A DNA stretch of 64,000 nt from Haloferula sp. BvORR071 (GTDB taxonomy: Bacteria > Verrucomicrobiota > Verrucomicrobiia > Verrucomicrobiales > Akkermansiaceae): the NCBI RefSeq assembly GCF_000739615.1, contig NZ_BATP01000023.1:230280-294279 (forward strand), written 5' to 3'. Below the pieces are notes generated by a model, which was not told the origin of the DNA, made no database searches, and saw only the letters and a list, made by a program, of their open reading frames with translations. A program made the translations under genes and the position numbers. Positions 35,377-44,585 of the stretch are shown here, in pieces; positions within the stretch are counted from its first letter, which is position 1, and each line of letters begins with the position of its first letter.

Positions 35377-36045
35377 CTAGGGGTTGATTCCCTCGGGTTT
35401 CTTCTTCTCCGCCCGCTCGACCTTCACCTCGCCTGCGCCTAACAGATCCTTCAGACGCGTGCGGAGAGTCGACTCGGCGATCTCCAGCACGCCGCTGCGC
35501 GCGGCCTCCTGGCGCATCTGGAGAGTCAGGTCCTTGATCAACTGGTCGCGGTCGGCGCCGGTGATTTGGTTGGCCCAGCCGTCGCGTTCGTCGAGTTGCT
35601 GGAAGTCCTTCAGCTCGACCGAGAGGATCTGAGGCTCGGGGAAGCGGGCGATGGGGACGCCGTTCTCCATCTTGAGCGAAACGCCGGGCTCGAGCTTGTA
35701 GCCGGCGGTGATGCGAAACCTGCCCTTTGCGATCAGGCGCTTGGTGCCGGCCGGGAGGTATTTGAAGATGTAGGCTTCGTTCTCGAAGCTGCGGGTGGCG
35801 GTCATTTCGAGCTCGATCAGCGCGAGCTCGGAAATCTCCGAAGTCGAATTGATCTCGGCGCGGCCCTCGACAATGCGGGTGGTGGAGCCGGTGATGGCAC
35901 CGAGCACCTTTTCCAAGCCGGTGACGGTGCCGCCGATGCTGCGGTTCACAAGGCCCACGCCCAACCAGCCGAGGGCGACGAGAGTCGCGAGCACGCCCAG
36001 CCAGCGGAGGGTTTTCCAGAGTTCGGGGCGCTCGTGCTCGCTCAT
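35377..36045 (-). CDS. DUF4230-type membrane-anchored protein
   Basis: 222 residues: an N-terminal membrane helix (TLRWLGVLATLVALGWLGVGLV), then a periplasmic domain with the DUF4230 pattern STSEISELALIELEMTATRSF, ...KYLPAGTKRLIAKGRFRITAGYKLE. The C-terminus is Lys/Glu-rich. DUF4230 proteins have no established function. It is convergent with glyA, 70 bp apart. The TTA codon in DLLGAGE again lies in CTGTTAG. Confidence 0.7.
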   Translation of the reverse strand: MSEHERPELWKTLRWLGVLATLVALGWLGVGLVNRSIGGTVTGLEKVLGAITGSTTRIVEGRAEINSTSEISELALIELEMTATRSFENEAYIFKYLPAGTKRLIAKGRFRITAGYKLEPGVSLKMENGVPIARFPEPQILSVELKDFQQLDERDGWANQITGADRDQLIKDLTLQMRQEAARSGVLEIAESTLRTRLKDLLGAGEVKVERAEKKKPEGINP

Positions 36046-36204
36046 GATCGTTCTTTAGTCGGGCAGGGTAAGGTAGGACTGTCGGGCGCGCCAAGTGGAG
36101 ATCCCGCCGCGATTTCCAGTGGCTGGCAGGGTTAGCTACCGGCTGGAGCGGGGCAATTTATCCGGATGGCGGAAATTGGGGTTTGGCATTTCCGGGGGCA
36201 TGGC

Positions 36205-36741
36205 ATGGAGTCGCGGCAGCCGATTTTCCCGATTCCCGAAGTGAAAGCCCACGAACTGTACAACGCCGCCGATCCCGCCCTGGTGACCCAGATGCTCAAC
36301 TGGTTCCGCGATCACGACCGGAACGTCTACAGGTCCGCTCTCGCCACCTTGGCCCAGAGCAAGAAGCTGCGCCTCGAATTCGTGCAGAAGAAGCCGGTGG
36401 CCGACCAATACGCGTGGATCCTCAAGACCCTGCGCAGCAAGCAGGCCGACACCATCGGCGAGCACCTGCTCCAAGCGTGGTTCATGGCGGGCAACCAGCC
36501 GATGCTGGCGAAGTTCTGCGACGAGATGGGGATCGAGCATGACGGCAAGGGCTCGGTGACGGGCGATCTGCCGGAAGCAATCGACGCTGGCACGCTCGAC
36601 AAAGCAGTGGATGCGCTGGTCGAGGGCTACGACCCGAAGCTGGTGAGCCTCTATCTTTACGTTTTCAACCTCCAGACCCCGGGTGGCTGGGATGCGCTGA
36701 CCGCGAAGCTGGCCTCCGACAAGCGCTTGGCGCTGGCTTGA
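36205..36741 (+). CDS. Hypothetical cytoplasmic helical protein
   Basis: 178 residues from the ATG at 36205 (MESRQPIFPIPEV); an upstream ATG at 36166 would add 13 residues. No signal peptide or membrane helix. It is mostly helical (NWFRDHDRNVYRSALATLAQSKKLR, QADTIGEHLLQAWFMAGNQPMLAKFCDEMG, LDKAVDALVEGYDPKLVSLYLYVF). I do not recognise the family. Codon use is like the neighbours, and it is divergent from the DUF4230 gene. Confidence 0.65.
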   Translation: MESRQPIFPIPEVKAHELYNAADPALVTQMLNWFRDHDRNVYRSALATLAQSKKLRLEFVQKKPVADQYAWILKTLRSKQADTIGEHLLQAWFMAGNQPMLAKFCDEMGIEHDGKGSVTGDLPEAIDAGTLDKAVDALVEGYDPKLVSLYLYVFNLQTPGGWDALTAKLASDKRLALA

Positions 36742-36761
36742 GGCCCTCGTCGGCCGGGTGA

Positions 36762-37739
36762 TTACTGGTCCTCCACCTGCTGGAGGAGGGAGTCGCGCGG
36801 GGCAAGCGCCGCTAGCTTGCCGCGCGCGGTCATGTATTGCCCACGCAGTTTGGTAGACGCGGCTTCCAGACGCACGGCGCGCTGAGCCCAGGTCTCGAGG
36901 CTGCCGGGCACCGATTTGCCGCGATTGAAGCCATTCGCCTCGGAGCGGGCCCGGGATGCTTCGGACTGAGCGGTGAGGTAGCGGGTGCGAGCTTGAATGA
37001 GTTCCTCGCGGGCGCCTTGGAGCTTGGTGTCGTCCGCGTCGTCGTTCGCCTTGGGCTTGGTAGCAGGCTTGGCGGGCGGCTCATCGTCGTCGCGGTCGTC
37101 CACCAATTGGTTGTGGCGCTCCTGACGGGCCTTTTCTTCGTCGAGGGCCTTGGCGAGCTCGCCGCGGGTCCATTGGAAGCGCTCGTGCCACGAGGGATCC
37201 AGGTCTTCCGGGAGCAGATGCGAATTCCCGTGCTCGTGGCGGAATTCGATGCCGTCGGCGGCGACCTTGCGGATGATCACCTCCTTATAGACCTTGCCGC
37301 TGCGGGATTGCAGCTCGGGGATCTTCTCGCCGATGGCTGCGGTACGAACCTGCACCCGGTAGCGGGCGCTGTAGGCATCGAAAGCCAAGGTCGCGGCGGA
37401 GATGGCGGCGGCAGCGCTATCCTTTTCCTCGCGGAGCTCGGCGAGGCGCGCATCACCGGCCTTCACCGAGGCAGCGGCGGTTTGCGCTGCACTGTTTTGG
37501 GAGGCCAAGGGCTCGTAGCTCTCGCGCCAAGTTTTGCGGAGATTCTCCAGGCGGGATTTAGCAGCCTCCACCTCGTGGCCCCCTTCGGCGACTTGCTGTT
37601 CGAGCGTGATACGGCTGCTGGAGAAGCGGAAGCGCTTGTCCGCCAGCAACGAGAACAGGATGCCGGCAAAGACCAGCACGATGATGCCGACCAGGAAGCC
37701 GACCATCCCTGAGTGGTCGCTGTTTTGAAATTGGTCCAT
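36762..37739 (-). CDS. Membrane-anchored coiled-coil protein with GIEFRH module
   Basis: 325 residues from the ATG at 37739 (MDQFQN). One membrane helix (MVGFLVGIIVLVFAGILFSLLA) precedes a long coiled coil (TLEQQVAEGGHEVEAAKSRLENLRK and more). Then comes a small beta module, GKVYKEVIIRKVAADGIEFRHEHGNSHLLPEDLDP, and a second helical, Lys/Asp-rich segment. The beta module is shared with the lipoprotein encoded at 38190-39215. Function unknown; it probably spans the periplasm. Convergent with the gene at 36205. Confidence 0.65.
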   Translation of the reverse strand: MDQFQNSDHSGMVGFLVGIIVLVFAGILFSLLADKRFRFSSSRITLEQQVAEGGHEVEAAKSRLENLRKTWRESYEPLASQNSAAQTAAASVKAGDARLAELREEKDSAAAAISAATLAFDAYSARYRVQVRTAAIGEKIPELQSRSGKVYKEVIIRKVAADGIEFRHEHGNSHLLPEDLDPSWHERFQWTRGELAKALDEEKARQERHNQLVDDRDDDEPPAKPATKPKANDDADDTKLQGAREELIQARTRYLTAQSEASRARSEANGFNRGKSVPGSLETWAQRAVRLEAASTKLRGQYMTARGKLAALAPRDSLLQQVEDQ

Positions 37740-37847
37740 GAATCGATGGAAGAAAGATAGGCACAAGGCCGCCCTGCGCCCCTCGGGTTTACCGGTGACG
37801 GGAGGCTTGAATGGCCGGAAAAATCCTTGGCTTTGGCCGGAGCGGCC

Positions 37848-38186
37848 TCAGCGGACAATATACTTGTGGCGATAGGCCTCGTGATCCTTCTCGATCTGCG
37901 CCTTTTGCTTCTGCAGGCCGTCGATCTCCTGCTCCAAGGAAGCGATCTGGGCCTGCTGGCCCTCGGCCTTTTTCTTGAGTTCCGCGATCTCGACGCTTCG
38001 GTCGGGAGGGATTTGGGAGATCTTCTCCTGAAGGATCTTCAGGTCACCGCTGAGCTGGCGGATTTCCGCTTCCTGCTCGTGCTTCTTGCGCACGAGCTCT
38101 GGATCATCACCACAAGAACTGAAGGAAAGGCAAGCGAGGCAAAGCACCACCGGGCGCGCAAGGGAGGTCAAGGCAGACAGTTTCAT
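37848..38186 (-). CDS. Small coiled-coil lipoprotein
   Basis: 112 residues from the ATG at 38186. The signal ends in a lipobox, SFSSC, with the lipidated Cys at 25. The mature part is one continuous coiled coil (KKHEQEAEIRQLSGDLKILQEKISQ, AELKKKAEGQQAQIASLEQEIDGLQKQ). It starts right after the stop of the upstream lipoprotein gene, so the two are cotranscribed. Size and shape recall Lpp-like spacer lipoproteins, but there is no family match I can name. Confidence 0.65.
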   Translation of the reverse strand: MKLSALTSLARPVVLCLACLSFSSCGDDPELVRKKHEQEAEIRQLSGDLKILQEKISQIPPDRSVEIAELKKKAEGQQAQIASLEQEIDGLQKQKAQIEKDHEAYRHKYIVR

Positions 38187-38189
38187 CAA

Positions 38190-39215
38190 TCAAGGTACGG
38201 AAAAGGGATTGCTCGGAGTGGCGGTGGCCGAACCAGCAGGCCGATAGGCAGACGGAGTCGTCGTGCTCGATCGCGAGCTGGGTAGCACAGGAGTCACGCG
38301 ACCACAGCTACCGACAGTCACCGCGAAGGCGCGGGCGTAATCGCGCATGCTCCCATTCACGCGATAGTAGCTGGTGGGATAATAGTAGCTACCCGTGTAA
38401 TAGTAGCGGTTACGGGTGTAGCCGTAGTCCGGATACCAAGTCGTATAGGTCCGGCCGGTGCCGAAGGTCCGCGGCTCATCGTGGAGACGCGAGCGGTTGC
38501 TACCGCTATCGGAAGCGGCGAGCGCTTCCGCGCGGGCCTTGGCCAGCTCGAACTTGCGGTCAGCCTCGCGCTCGGCGGCGACCCGCTGGGTCTCCTTGCG
38601 CTCGGCGTCCACCTCGGCGATACGGGTGTCCATCCAGCTTTCGTAGGCGCTGGCGGCGGCATGTTCCTGCTCCATCGCGGCGACGGCGGTCGCGGTATCG
38701 AGGGCGAAGACCGCCTGCAACTCCGGGCCGATTTCAGCCGCAGACAGGCGGGCCGTGCCCGTAGAGTGGCGGAACTCGATACCGACATCGGTCACCTTGG
38801 TGATCACCACATTTTCGTAGGTCCGGCCCTTGGCGCCGGTGAAAGTTTCAAAGCCACGGCCGACCGCCGCGGCGCGGGTGTCCGCCACCCAAGCTTGGTA
38901 ATCCTTCTCCAGCGAGGCGGTCAGGCCGGAAACATCCGAGCGCAGGGCTTCGGCTTTTGCCTTCAGCTCCACCAGCTTCGCCTCGCCTTTCGCTTGCCGC
39001 TCCTTCAGCGCGGCGTAATCCGCGCCTTGGCCGTGGTCATCCATCCGCAACTGCAGCAACTTGATCTCTTGGACCAACTCGACACGGTCCGCCTCCAGTT
39101 GCCACCATTGGGGATCCATCCGCGCGTTGGTGTTACGTTTGCACGCAGGGAGGGCTGCCAGCACCAGGAAGGGCAGAGGCAGAGTTATCAGGCGGAGAGG
39201 AGATATCGCCTTCAT
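38190..39215 (-). CDS. Lipoprotein with coiled coil and GIEFRH module
   Basis: 341 residues with a lipobox at ALPAC (Cys 25). A coiled coil (about 40-115) is followed by GRTYENVVITKVTDVGIEFRHSTGTARLSAAEI, homologous to the module in the 36762 gene. A second helical stretch follows (AERKETQRVAAEREADRKF). The tail is unusual: Tyr-rich (RNRYYYTGSYYYPTSYYRVN), then Ser/Thr/Pro-rich. Transcribed with the small lipoprotein downstream. Likely an outer-membrane-attached envelope protein of unknown role. Confidence 0.65.
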   Translation of the reverse strand: MKAISPLRLITLPLPFLVLAALPACKRNTNARMDPQWWQLEADRVELVQEIKLLQLRMDDHGQGADYAALKERQAKGEAKLVELKAKAEALRSDVSGLTASLEKDYQAWVADTRAAAVGRGFETFTGAKGRTYENVVITKVTDVGIEFRHSTGTARLSAAEIGPELQAVFALDTATAVAAMEQEHAAASAYESWMDTRIAEVDAERKETQRVAAEREADRKFELAKARAEALAASDSGSNRSRLHDEPRTFGTGRTYTTWYPDYGYTRNRYYYTGSYYYPTSYYRVNGSMRDYARAFAVTVGSCGRVTPVLPSSRSSTTTPSAYRPAGSATATPSNPFSVP

Positions 39216-39489
39216 GGATGTCGTTAACAGGAGCTTGGGAAGATTTACGGCCGAATTAGTCCCACATGCGATAAGTGTTTGCCATGCCGGAATTGGAGTT
39301 CACCGATTTTTCACCGAACCCGAATACTGCGCGTCAAAATGCAGCCTCGACATGAAAGATCGCGAGCCGCGGAATCGTGCCGCGCTGCCCAGCCGGTAAT
39401 TCCGATGGAGGCGACAAACCGACAAAGCTCATGCCGGATTTCCGACTTGTATGACAGCTTTCAACCCTTCACAACGCCTCCCGCCTGCC

Positions 39490-40467
39490 ATGCCAGCCCG
39501 CATTCTACTCACCACCTGCAGCTTTCAAGACACTCCCGGACCGCATCATGCCCAATTGGAAAGCCAGAGCTTTGAAATCGTGCGGGAACGCGGCCCGTTA
39601 ACGGAAGCCCGGATGCTGGAATTGGCCGGCGAATTCGACGGCTTCCTCTGCGGTGACGACGCCATCACCCGCGCGGTGATCGAAAAGAGCCTGCCGCGCC
39701 TGAAGGTGATCTCGAAATACGGCATCGGCCTCGACAAGATCGACGTCGCCGCGACCAAGGAGTTCGGCATTCCGGTGCTTTTCACGCCCGGCGTGAACCA
39801 CACCACCGTGGCGGAGCACACTTTCTGCCTGCTGCTGGCGATGCAGAAGAACCTGGTGGAAACCGTGAACGCCACCCGCAAAGGGAATTGGCTCCGGATC
39901 ACCGGTCACGAGCTGTGGCGCAAGCGCATCGGCCTGATCGGCATGGGCCGGATCGGCCAGGAGATGGCCCGCCGCGCCCATGGCTTCGACATGGAGATCC
40001 ACGGCTACGGCAATTTCTGGCCGGAGGACATTGCCGCGCAATACGGCGTGATCCGCCACGACACAGTGGAGTCGCTCTTCGCCGCGGTGGACATCATCAG
40101 CCCGCACACCAAGCTGACCAAGGACACCTACCACCTGATCAACCGCGAGCGTCTCGCATTGATGCCGAAGGGCTCTTACGTGGTGAACACCGGCCGCGGT
40201 GAACTCGCGGATTCCGCCGCCATCCTGGAGGCCCTCGATTCCGGCCACTTGGAAGGCTACGGCACCGATGTGATGGAAGAAGAGCCACCGGCGCCCGATC
40301 ATCCCCTGCTCTCCCACCCGAAGGTCATCGTCACCGCCCACATCGGATCGCGGACCTTCGAAAGCGTCCCGCGTCAGGCGAAGAAGTCACTCGATAACCT
40401 ATTGAACTTCCTGTCCGGAAGCGGTCCGATCGCCTGCGCAAACGGGGTAATTCCCTCCGATGAGTGA
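39490..40467 (+). CDS. D-isomer-specific 2-hydroxyacid dehydrogenase
   Basis: 325 residues from the ATG at 39490. NAD-binding motif GLIGMGRIGQEMARRA. The active-site Arg is in NTGRGEL, Glu in DVMEEEPP and His in VTAHIGS, all in the right order for the family that includes phosphoglycerate and glyoxylate/hydroxypyruvate reductases. VISKYGIGLDKIDV resembles SerA-type enzymes, but there is no ACT domain, so serine synthesis is only one option. It is followed by a PfkB sugar kinase 83 bp downstream, which may place it in sugar-acid metabolism. Confidence 0.85.
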   Translation: MPARILLTTCSFQDTPGPHHAQLESQSFEIVRERGPLTEARMLELAGEFDGFLCGDDAITRAVIEKSLPRLKVISKYGIGLDKIDVAATKEFGIPVLFTPGVNHTTVAEHTFCLLLAMQKNLVETVNATRKGNWLRITGHELWRKRIGLIGMGRIGQEMARRAHGFDMEIHGYGNFWPEDIAAQYGVIRHDTVESLFAAVDIISPHTKLTKDTYHLINRERLALMPKGSYVVNTGRGELADSAAILEALDSGHLEGYGTDVMEEEPPAPDHPLLSHPKVIVTAHIGSRTFESVPRQAKKSLDNLLNFLSGSGPIACANGVIPSDE

Positions 40468-40550
40468 CTTGATCTAACATTCCGGTTTCCGTTCCGAGGC
40501 CCCGTTCTCAAATCCCAGATTTTAAATTTCAAATATCCCAAGTCCTTCCC

Positions 40551-41648
40551 ATGTCCTTGACCCTTCGCACTGCCGCTTCCTGCCAATTCGACATCATCTC
40601 GCTGGGTGAAATCATGCTGCGCCTCGATCCGGGCGATGGCCGGGTGCGCACCACCCGCCAGTTCCAGGCGTGGGAAGGTGGCGGCGAGTACAATGTGGCC
40701 CGTGGTCTGCGCCGTTGCTTCGGCAAGCGCGCGGCGGTGGTCACCGCCTTCGCGGAGAATGATGTAGGACGTCTGATCGAGGACTTCATCCTGCAGGGCG
40801 GCGTGGATACCCGCTTCGTCCAGTGGAAGCCCTTCGACGGCATCGGTCGCCAGATCCGCAATGGCCTGAACTTCACCGAGCGTGGCTTCGGCATCCGCGG
40901 TGCCAAGGGCACACCGGACCGTGGCCTGACCGCCGCCAGCCAGATGAAGCCGGGCGATGTCGATTGGGATGATGTCTTCGGCAAGCACGGCGCACGCTGG
41001 TTCCACACCGGCGGCATCTTCGCAGCACTCTCTGAGACCACCGCTGAGCTCACCATCGAGGCCTGCAAGAAGGCCAAGGAATACGGCACCATCGTCGCTT
41101 ACGACCTGAACTACCGCCCGTCCCTTTGGAAGTCCATCGGCGGCCAGGCCAAGGCCCAGGAGGTGAACCGCGAGATCGCCAAGTACGTCGACGTGATGAT
41201 CGGCAACGAGGAAGACTTCACCGCTTCCCTCGGCTTCGAGGTGGCAGGCGTAAGCGAGCACATCACCGGCATCGAGGTCGATAACTTCAAGAACATGATC
41301 GAACGCGCGGTGAAGGACTTCCCGAACTTCCAGGTCGTCGCCACCACCCTGCGCGATGTCCACAGCGCGACGATCAACGACTGGGGTGCGATCTGCTGGC
41401 ACGCCGGCCAATTCCACGAAGCGACCCACCGCCCGAAGCTGGAGATCTACGACCGCGTCGGCGGCGGCGACTCTTTCGCCAGCGGCCTGGCCTACGGCTT
41501 CATGGAGTTCAATGACGCCAAGCTGGCGGTCGAGTATGGTGCCGCACACGGTGCCCTCGCGATGACCACGCCAGGCGATACCACGATGGCAACCGTGGAC
41601 GAGGTGAAGAAGCTCGTCGGTGGCGGGTCGGCGCGGGTGGACCGCTAA
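40551..41648 (+). CDS. PfkB-family sugar kinase, 2-keto-3-deoxygluconate kinase-like
   Basis: 365 residues. Ribokinase-fold signatures: LGEIMLRLDPGDGRV near the N-terminus, GGGEYNVARGLRRCFG (substrate region), TGGIFAALSETTAE, VAYDLNYRPSLW, IGNEEDF and GGGDSFASGLAYG (the anion hole; the catalytic Asp is in GGGD, where most relatives have GAGD). The LNYRP and EDF elements are those of KDG kinases, which act in pectin, alginate and gluconate breakdown. The AT-rich 50 bp before the ATG recalls the palindrome near 26.1 kb. A terminator follows. Confidence 0.82.
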   Translation: MSLTLRTAASCQFDIISLGEIMLRLDPGDGRVRTTRQFQAWEGGGEYNVARGLRRCFGKRAAVVTAFAENDVGRLIEDFILQGGVDTRFVQWKPFDGIGRQIRNGLNFTERGFGIRGAKGTPDRGLTAASQMKPGDVDWDDVFGKHGARWFHTGGIFAALSETTAELTIEACKKAKEYGTIVAYDLNYRPSLWKSIGGQAKAQEVNREIAKYVDVMIGNEEDFTASLGFEVAGVSEHITGIEVDNFKNMIERAVKDFPNFQVVATTLRDVHSATINDWGAICWHAGQFHEATHRPKLEIYDRVGGGDSFASGLAYGFMEFNDAKLAVEYGAAHGALAMTTPGDTTMATVDEVKKLVGGGSARVDR

Positions 41649-41674
41649 GTCAGCATTGCGCTGCAATTTGAATC

Positions 41675-41703
41675 ATGGGCGGATCCAGCTTGGGTCCGCC
41701 CAT
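41675..41703 (+). terminator. Rho-independent terminator after the sugar kinase
   Basis: ATGGGCGGA pairs with TCCGCCCAT around an 11-nt loop, followed by TTCTATTT. Confidence 0.75.
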
Positions 41704-41827
41704 TTCTATTTAGGCCAAGGATACCAGATCTAGCAGCCCCAAGCGATTCCGCACATGGGAAAACCCGCCGATTCTCCCAATCGCAGGAACCTTGCGTGAA
41801 ACGCGCCGCTCCCCTAGACCAAGGTGC

Positions 41828-42568
41828 GTGGAAACCAAACGACCCGCATTCCTCCCCAAGTCGTGGGACTTGCCCGAATCGATCCGCAAGCGCCTCGGTG
41901 ACGAGGCCGGCCGCCAGCGCCTGATGGACGAAGACGGCCACCTGCTCTTAATCCTGCACCAAGCGCCTGAGCCCGAGGACAACGAGATCCGCAAGGCGGT
42001 GCTGCTGTGGAACCAGCCGACCGGTGAGTGGAAAAGCACCCCGGATGGTGGCGGACTAGCGGCGCTGGACGCGCACATGCAGACCTACAGCAGGAACATC
42101 CACACGCTGGACGAGCAGGTGGAAGCAGCGAAGACCCCGCGGCAGTACTTCGATCTGATGAAGCACGTGACTCCCCTGCTCCGCGCCACCCGCAACATGC
42201 TGGCGGTAATGCAGGATGCCCGCGAGGCCCGCCCCGAGGACCGCCGCCTGATCAACTTCCGCGACCGTGCGGTGGAGCTGGAGCGTGCGATCGATCTGGT
42301 GGCGGAGGATGCCAAGGCGGGCATGGAGTTCTCGCTGGCGGAGAATACCGAAGAACAATCGCGCTTCGCCCACGATGCCGCGATCGAGGCCCGCAAGCTC
42401 AACCGCCTGGTGGCGACCTTCTTCCCGCTGGCCACCTTGGTCGCGGTTTTCGGCATGAGCCCCCCCGCGGAAGTGATCAAGGCACCTGGCTTTTGGCTGG
42501 TACTGGGGGCGGGAATCCTGATCGGCCTGATCGTGCTGGCGATGACCTCGATCAAGGGGCGGGACTGA
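41828..42568 (+). CDS. CorA-like membrane protein lacking the GMN motif
   Basis: 246 residues from a GTG at 41828. A soluble alpha/helical N-terminal part ends in a long helix (ARKLNRLVATFF) and two C-terminal membrane segments (PLATLVAVFGM and FWLVLGAGILIGLIVLAM). This is the CorA/ZntB layout, but CorA's conserved GMN is here GMS, and the cytoplasmic funnel domain is short. It may be a divergent cation channel or a protein that lost transport. Its 3' end overlaps the convergent MFS gene by 17 bp. Family assignment is moderate. Confidence 0.5.
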   Translation: METKRPAFLPKSWDLPESIRKRLGDEAGRQRLMDEDGHLLLILHQAPEPEDNEIRKAVLLWNQPTGEWKSTPDGGGLAALDAHMQTYSRNIHTLDEQVEAAKTPRQYFDLMKHVTPLLRATRNMLAVMQDAREARPEDRRLINFRDRAVELERAIDLVAEDAKAGMEFSLAENTEEQSRFAHDAAIEARKLNRLVATFFPLATLVAVFGMSPPAEVIKAPGFWLVLGAGILIGLIVLAMTSIKGRD

Positions 42569-43859
42569 TTCTTCCGCGGCGCTTTCCCCAGGCGACCCAC
42601 AGGAAGAAGAGCGCGATCATCACCGCCACAAAGGGAAGCTGCCACAGCAGCGCGGCACGGAAGGCATCCTCGCCCGCGGTCTTGCGCATCGTGGCCAGCA
42701 GCATCGAGAAGCCCAGCGAGAAGCTGCCGTAGCCAAGATTGAAGGCAAGGCCGCGGACGCTGAGCAGAGTGGCGCGTTGCGAGGGCTCGGCAGAGGCGTG
42801 CAGGTGGCGGTTCACGGTGAAGCCGACCAGTCCTAACAGGGCCATCAGCAGCATGGTCGGCAAGATGCCGAACCATGGCCATGCCGGGGCTAACAAGGCC
42901 AAGGCGATCACTGCGAGGAAGCCAGCGATGCCCAGCACACCCAATGGCGAAAAACGGGCATTCAGGCGCCGCGCAACCGCAGGGATGAAGAAGCCGACAA
43001 CTCCGGACAGCGCACCGAGTAGGCCGAAGCTCCACTCCGGGATCTGGATCAGGCGATAGTATTCGCTGGTGATGGTGGCGAAGTTCCGCGCCACGGAATC
43101 GATCAGCATGCCGCCGATGATCACCACGGCGATGCTACGGGTGGTGAAGGCCTTTTTCGCGGTGCCAAGGGTGAGGCGGAATGCGGAGCCACAACGCTTG
43201 GCGGCAGAACCGCTGGCATGCGGGGTCTCCTGCAAACGACTGGTAATAACCACACAAGCGATCCCCTGGAGGAAGACCAAGGCAATCGGCAGGCGGTGAG
43301 AAATTTCCACCGGGACGGTGAAGCCGAGATGACGGGTCCACTCCATGTCGTAGAGCAGGCCGCCGAGGATCATGGTGATGAAGAAAGCGACCGAGCGCCA
43401 GCGCATCGCGGCGGACATCACATCGTCCCAGGCGGCTTCCCTGCCCTGCTCCGGCAGGGCATCATAGGCGATCGCCTCATCCGCGCCACTGGCCGCTGCC
43501 TCCGAGGTGCCGGAGAGGACTCGATTGAGGATACAGAGGGCGAAGAGCAGCGTGCCACCGTTCTTCGGCGCGGCGAGGAGGATGCCCATCTCGACGACCA
43601 TGATGCAGGCGGAGAAGACCAGCAGCTTCTTGCGGCCGAGCACGTCGGCCAGCGCGCCGGAGGGGACCTCCAGAGTGAAGATCGCCACCGCCCACATCAC
43701 GTTCAGGAACACGAATTGCTCCGCGGTCAGCCCTAGGTCCGTGAAGAAGATCGCCAGCACCGGATAGTAGGCCCGGGCATTGTAGAGCGTGGTGAAGAGC
43801 ACGTAGAGCCGCGGATTCCGGTGCTCGAAGGGACCGGTGCGGGCGAGGACGGAGGACAC
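42552..43859 (-). CDS. MFS transporter
   Basis: 435 residues starting at GTG 43859, with 12 predicted membrane helices. The MFS loop 2-3 signature is GALADVLGRKKLLV (pattern GxLaDrxGrkxxl). Acidic and basic residues in helix 1 (NARAYYPVLAIFFTDLGL) fit an importer/exporter of small organics, but no substrate is identifiable. It lies 45 bp upstream of the response-regulator stop region on the same strand, yet promoter separation is not evident either way. Two CTGTTAG/TTGTTAG Leu codons occur here. Confidence 0.8.
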   Translation of the reverse strand: MSSVLARTGPFEHRNPRLYVLFTTLYNARAYYPVLAIFFTDLGLTAEQFVFLNVMWAVAIFTLEVPSGALADVLGRKKLLVFSACIMVVEMGILLAAPKNGGTLLFALCILNRVLSGTSEAAASGADEAIAYDALPEQGREAAWDDVMSAAMRWRSVAFFITMILGGLLYDMEWTRHLGFTVPVEISHRLPIALVFLQGIACVVITSRLQETPHASGSAAKRCGSAFRLTLGTAKKAFTTRSIAVVIIGGMLIDSVARNFATITSEYYRLIQIPEWSFGLLGALSGVVGFFIPAVARRLNARFSPLGVLGIAGFLAVIALALLAPAWPWFGILPTMLLMALLGLVGFTVNRHLHASAEPSQRATLLSVRGLAFNLGYGSFSLGFSMLLATMRKTAGEDAFRAALLWQLPFVAVMIALFFLWVAWGKRRGRISPAP

Positions 43860-43904
43860 GTGCTAGCTGTGGAGCAAGGAGGGGCCGGGCGCAAAGGGAA
43901 AGAA

Positions 43905-44585
43905 TCACCCTGGCCCGGGAAAGCGATAACCCGCGCCACGCACGGTCTCGATCAACATCGGCCGGGAGGGATCCGCCTCGATCTTCTTCCGCAGGTTCAG
44001 CACGTGCTGGTCCAGGGTGCGGGACTCAGGGTAGTATTCAAGGCCCCAGCACTCATTGAGCAATTCGTCGCGGCTGACGACCTCGCCGCGGCGCTTGGCG
44101 AGGAGGCTGAGGACTTTCACCTCGCGGACGCTCAGCTCGATCTCACTGCCGGCCTTCCGCGCGAGCAAGCGCTTCGGTAGGATCTCCCATGGGCCGAAGG
44201 CGATCGTATCGCTGGCCGGTGCTTCCTCATGGCGGCGCAGGACAGCGCGGACCCGGGCCAGGAGCTCATGCTTGCCGAAGGGCTTTCTCAGGAAATCATC
44301 CGCGCCCAGCTCCAAGCCAAGCACGACATCCACCTCCTCCGACTTCGCGGAGAGAAACATCACCGGCGTGCGGCGGTCCTCGCGGCGGATGCTACGACAA
44401 ACCTCGTAGCCGCTGGCATGCGGCATCATGATATCCAGCAGCACTAGGCCGGGACGGTGCGCGCTCCAAAAATCCAGCGCCTCGCGGCCATCCTTTGCGG
44501 CATAGACCGTGTGCCCCTCGCCTTCGAGGAGTTCGGCGACCGCGTCCCGGGTTACTGGATCATCTTCGGCGAGAAGGATGGTCAT
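43905..44585 (-). CDS. Response regulator, OmpR/PhoB type
   Basis: 226 residues. Receiver domain: acidic pair EDD (7-9), phospho-acceptor Asp 51 in LVLLDIMMP, Ser/Thr and Lys further on (SAKSEEV, LRKPFGKHELL). C-terminal winged HTH: REVKVLSLLAKRRGEVVSRDELLNECWG ... RTLDQHVLNLRKKIE. It overlaps the kinase gene by 4 bp (ATGA), but it is the downstream partner, which is less usual: most such pairs place the regulator first. Last gene of the left operon of the divergent signalling locus. Confidence 0.93.
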   Translation of the reverse strand: MTILLAEDDPVTRDAVAELLEGEGHTVYAAKDGREALDFWSAHRPGLVLLDIMMPHASGYEVCRSIRREDRRTPVMFLSAKSEEVDVVLGLELGADDFLRKPFGKHELLARVRAVLRRHEEAPASDTIAFGPWEILPKRLLARKAGSEIELSVREVKVLSLLAKRRGEVVSRDELLNECWGLEYYPESRTLDQHVLNLRKKIEADPSRPMLIETVRGAGYRFPGPG

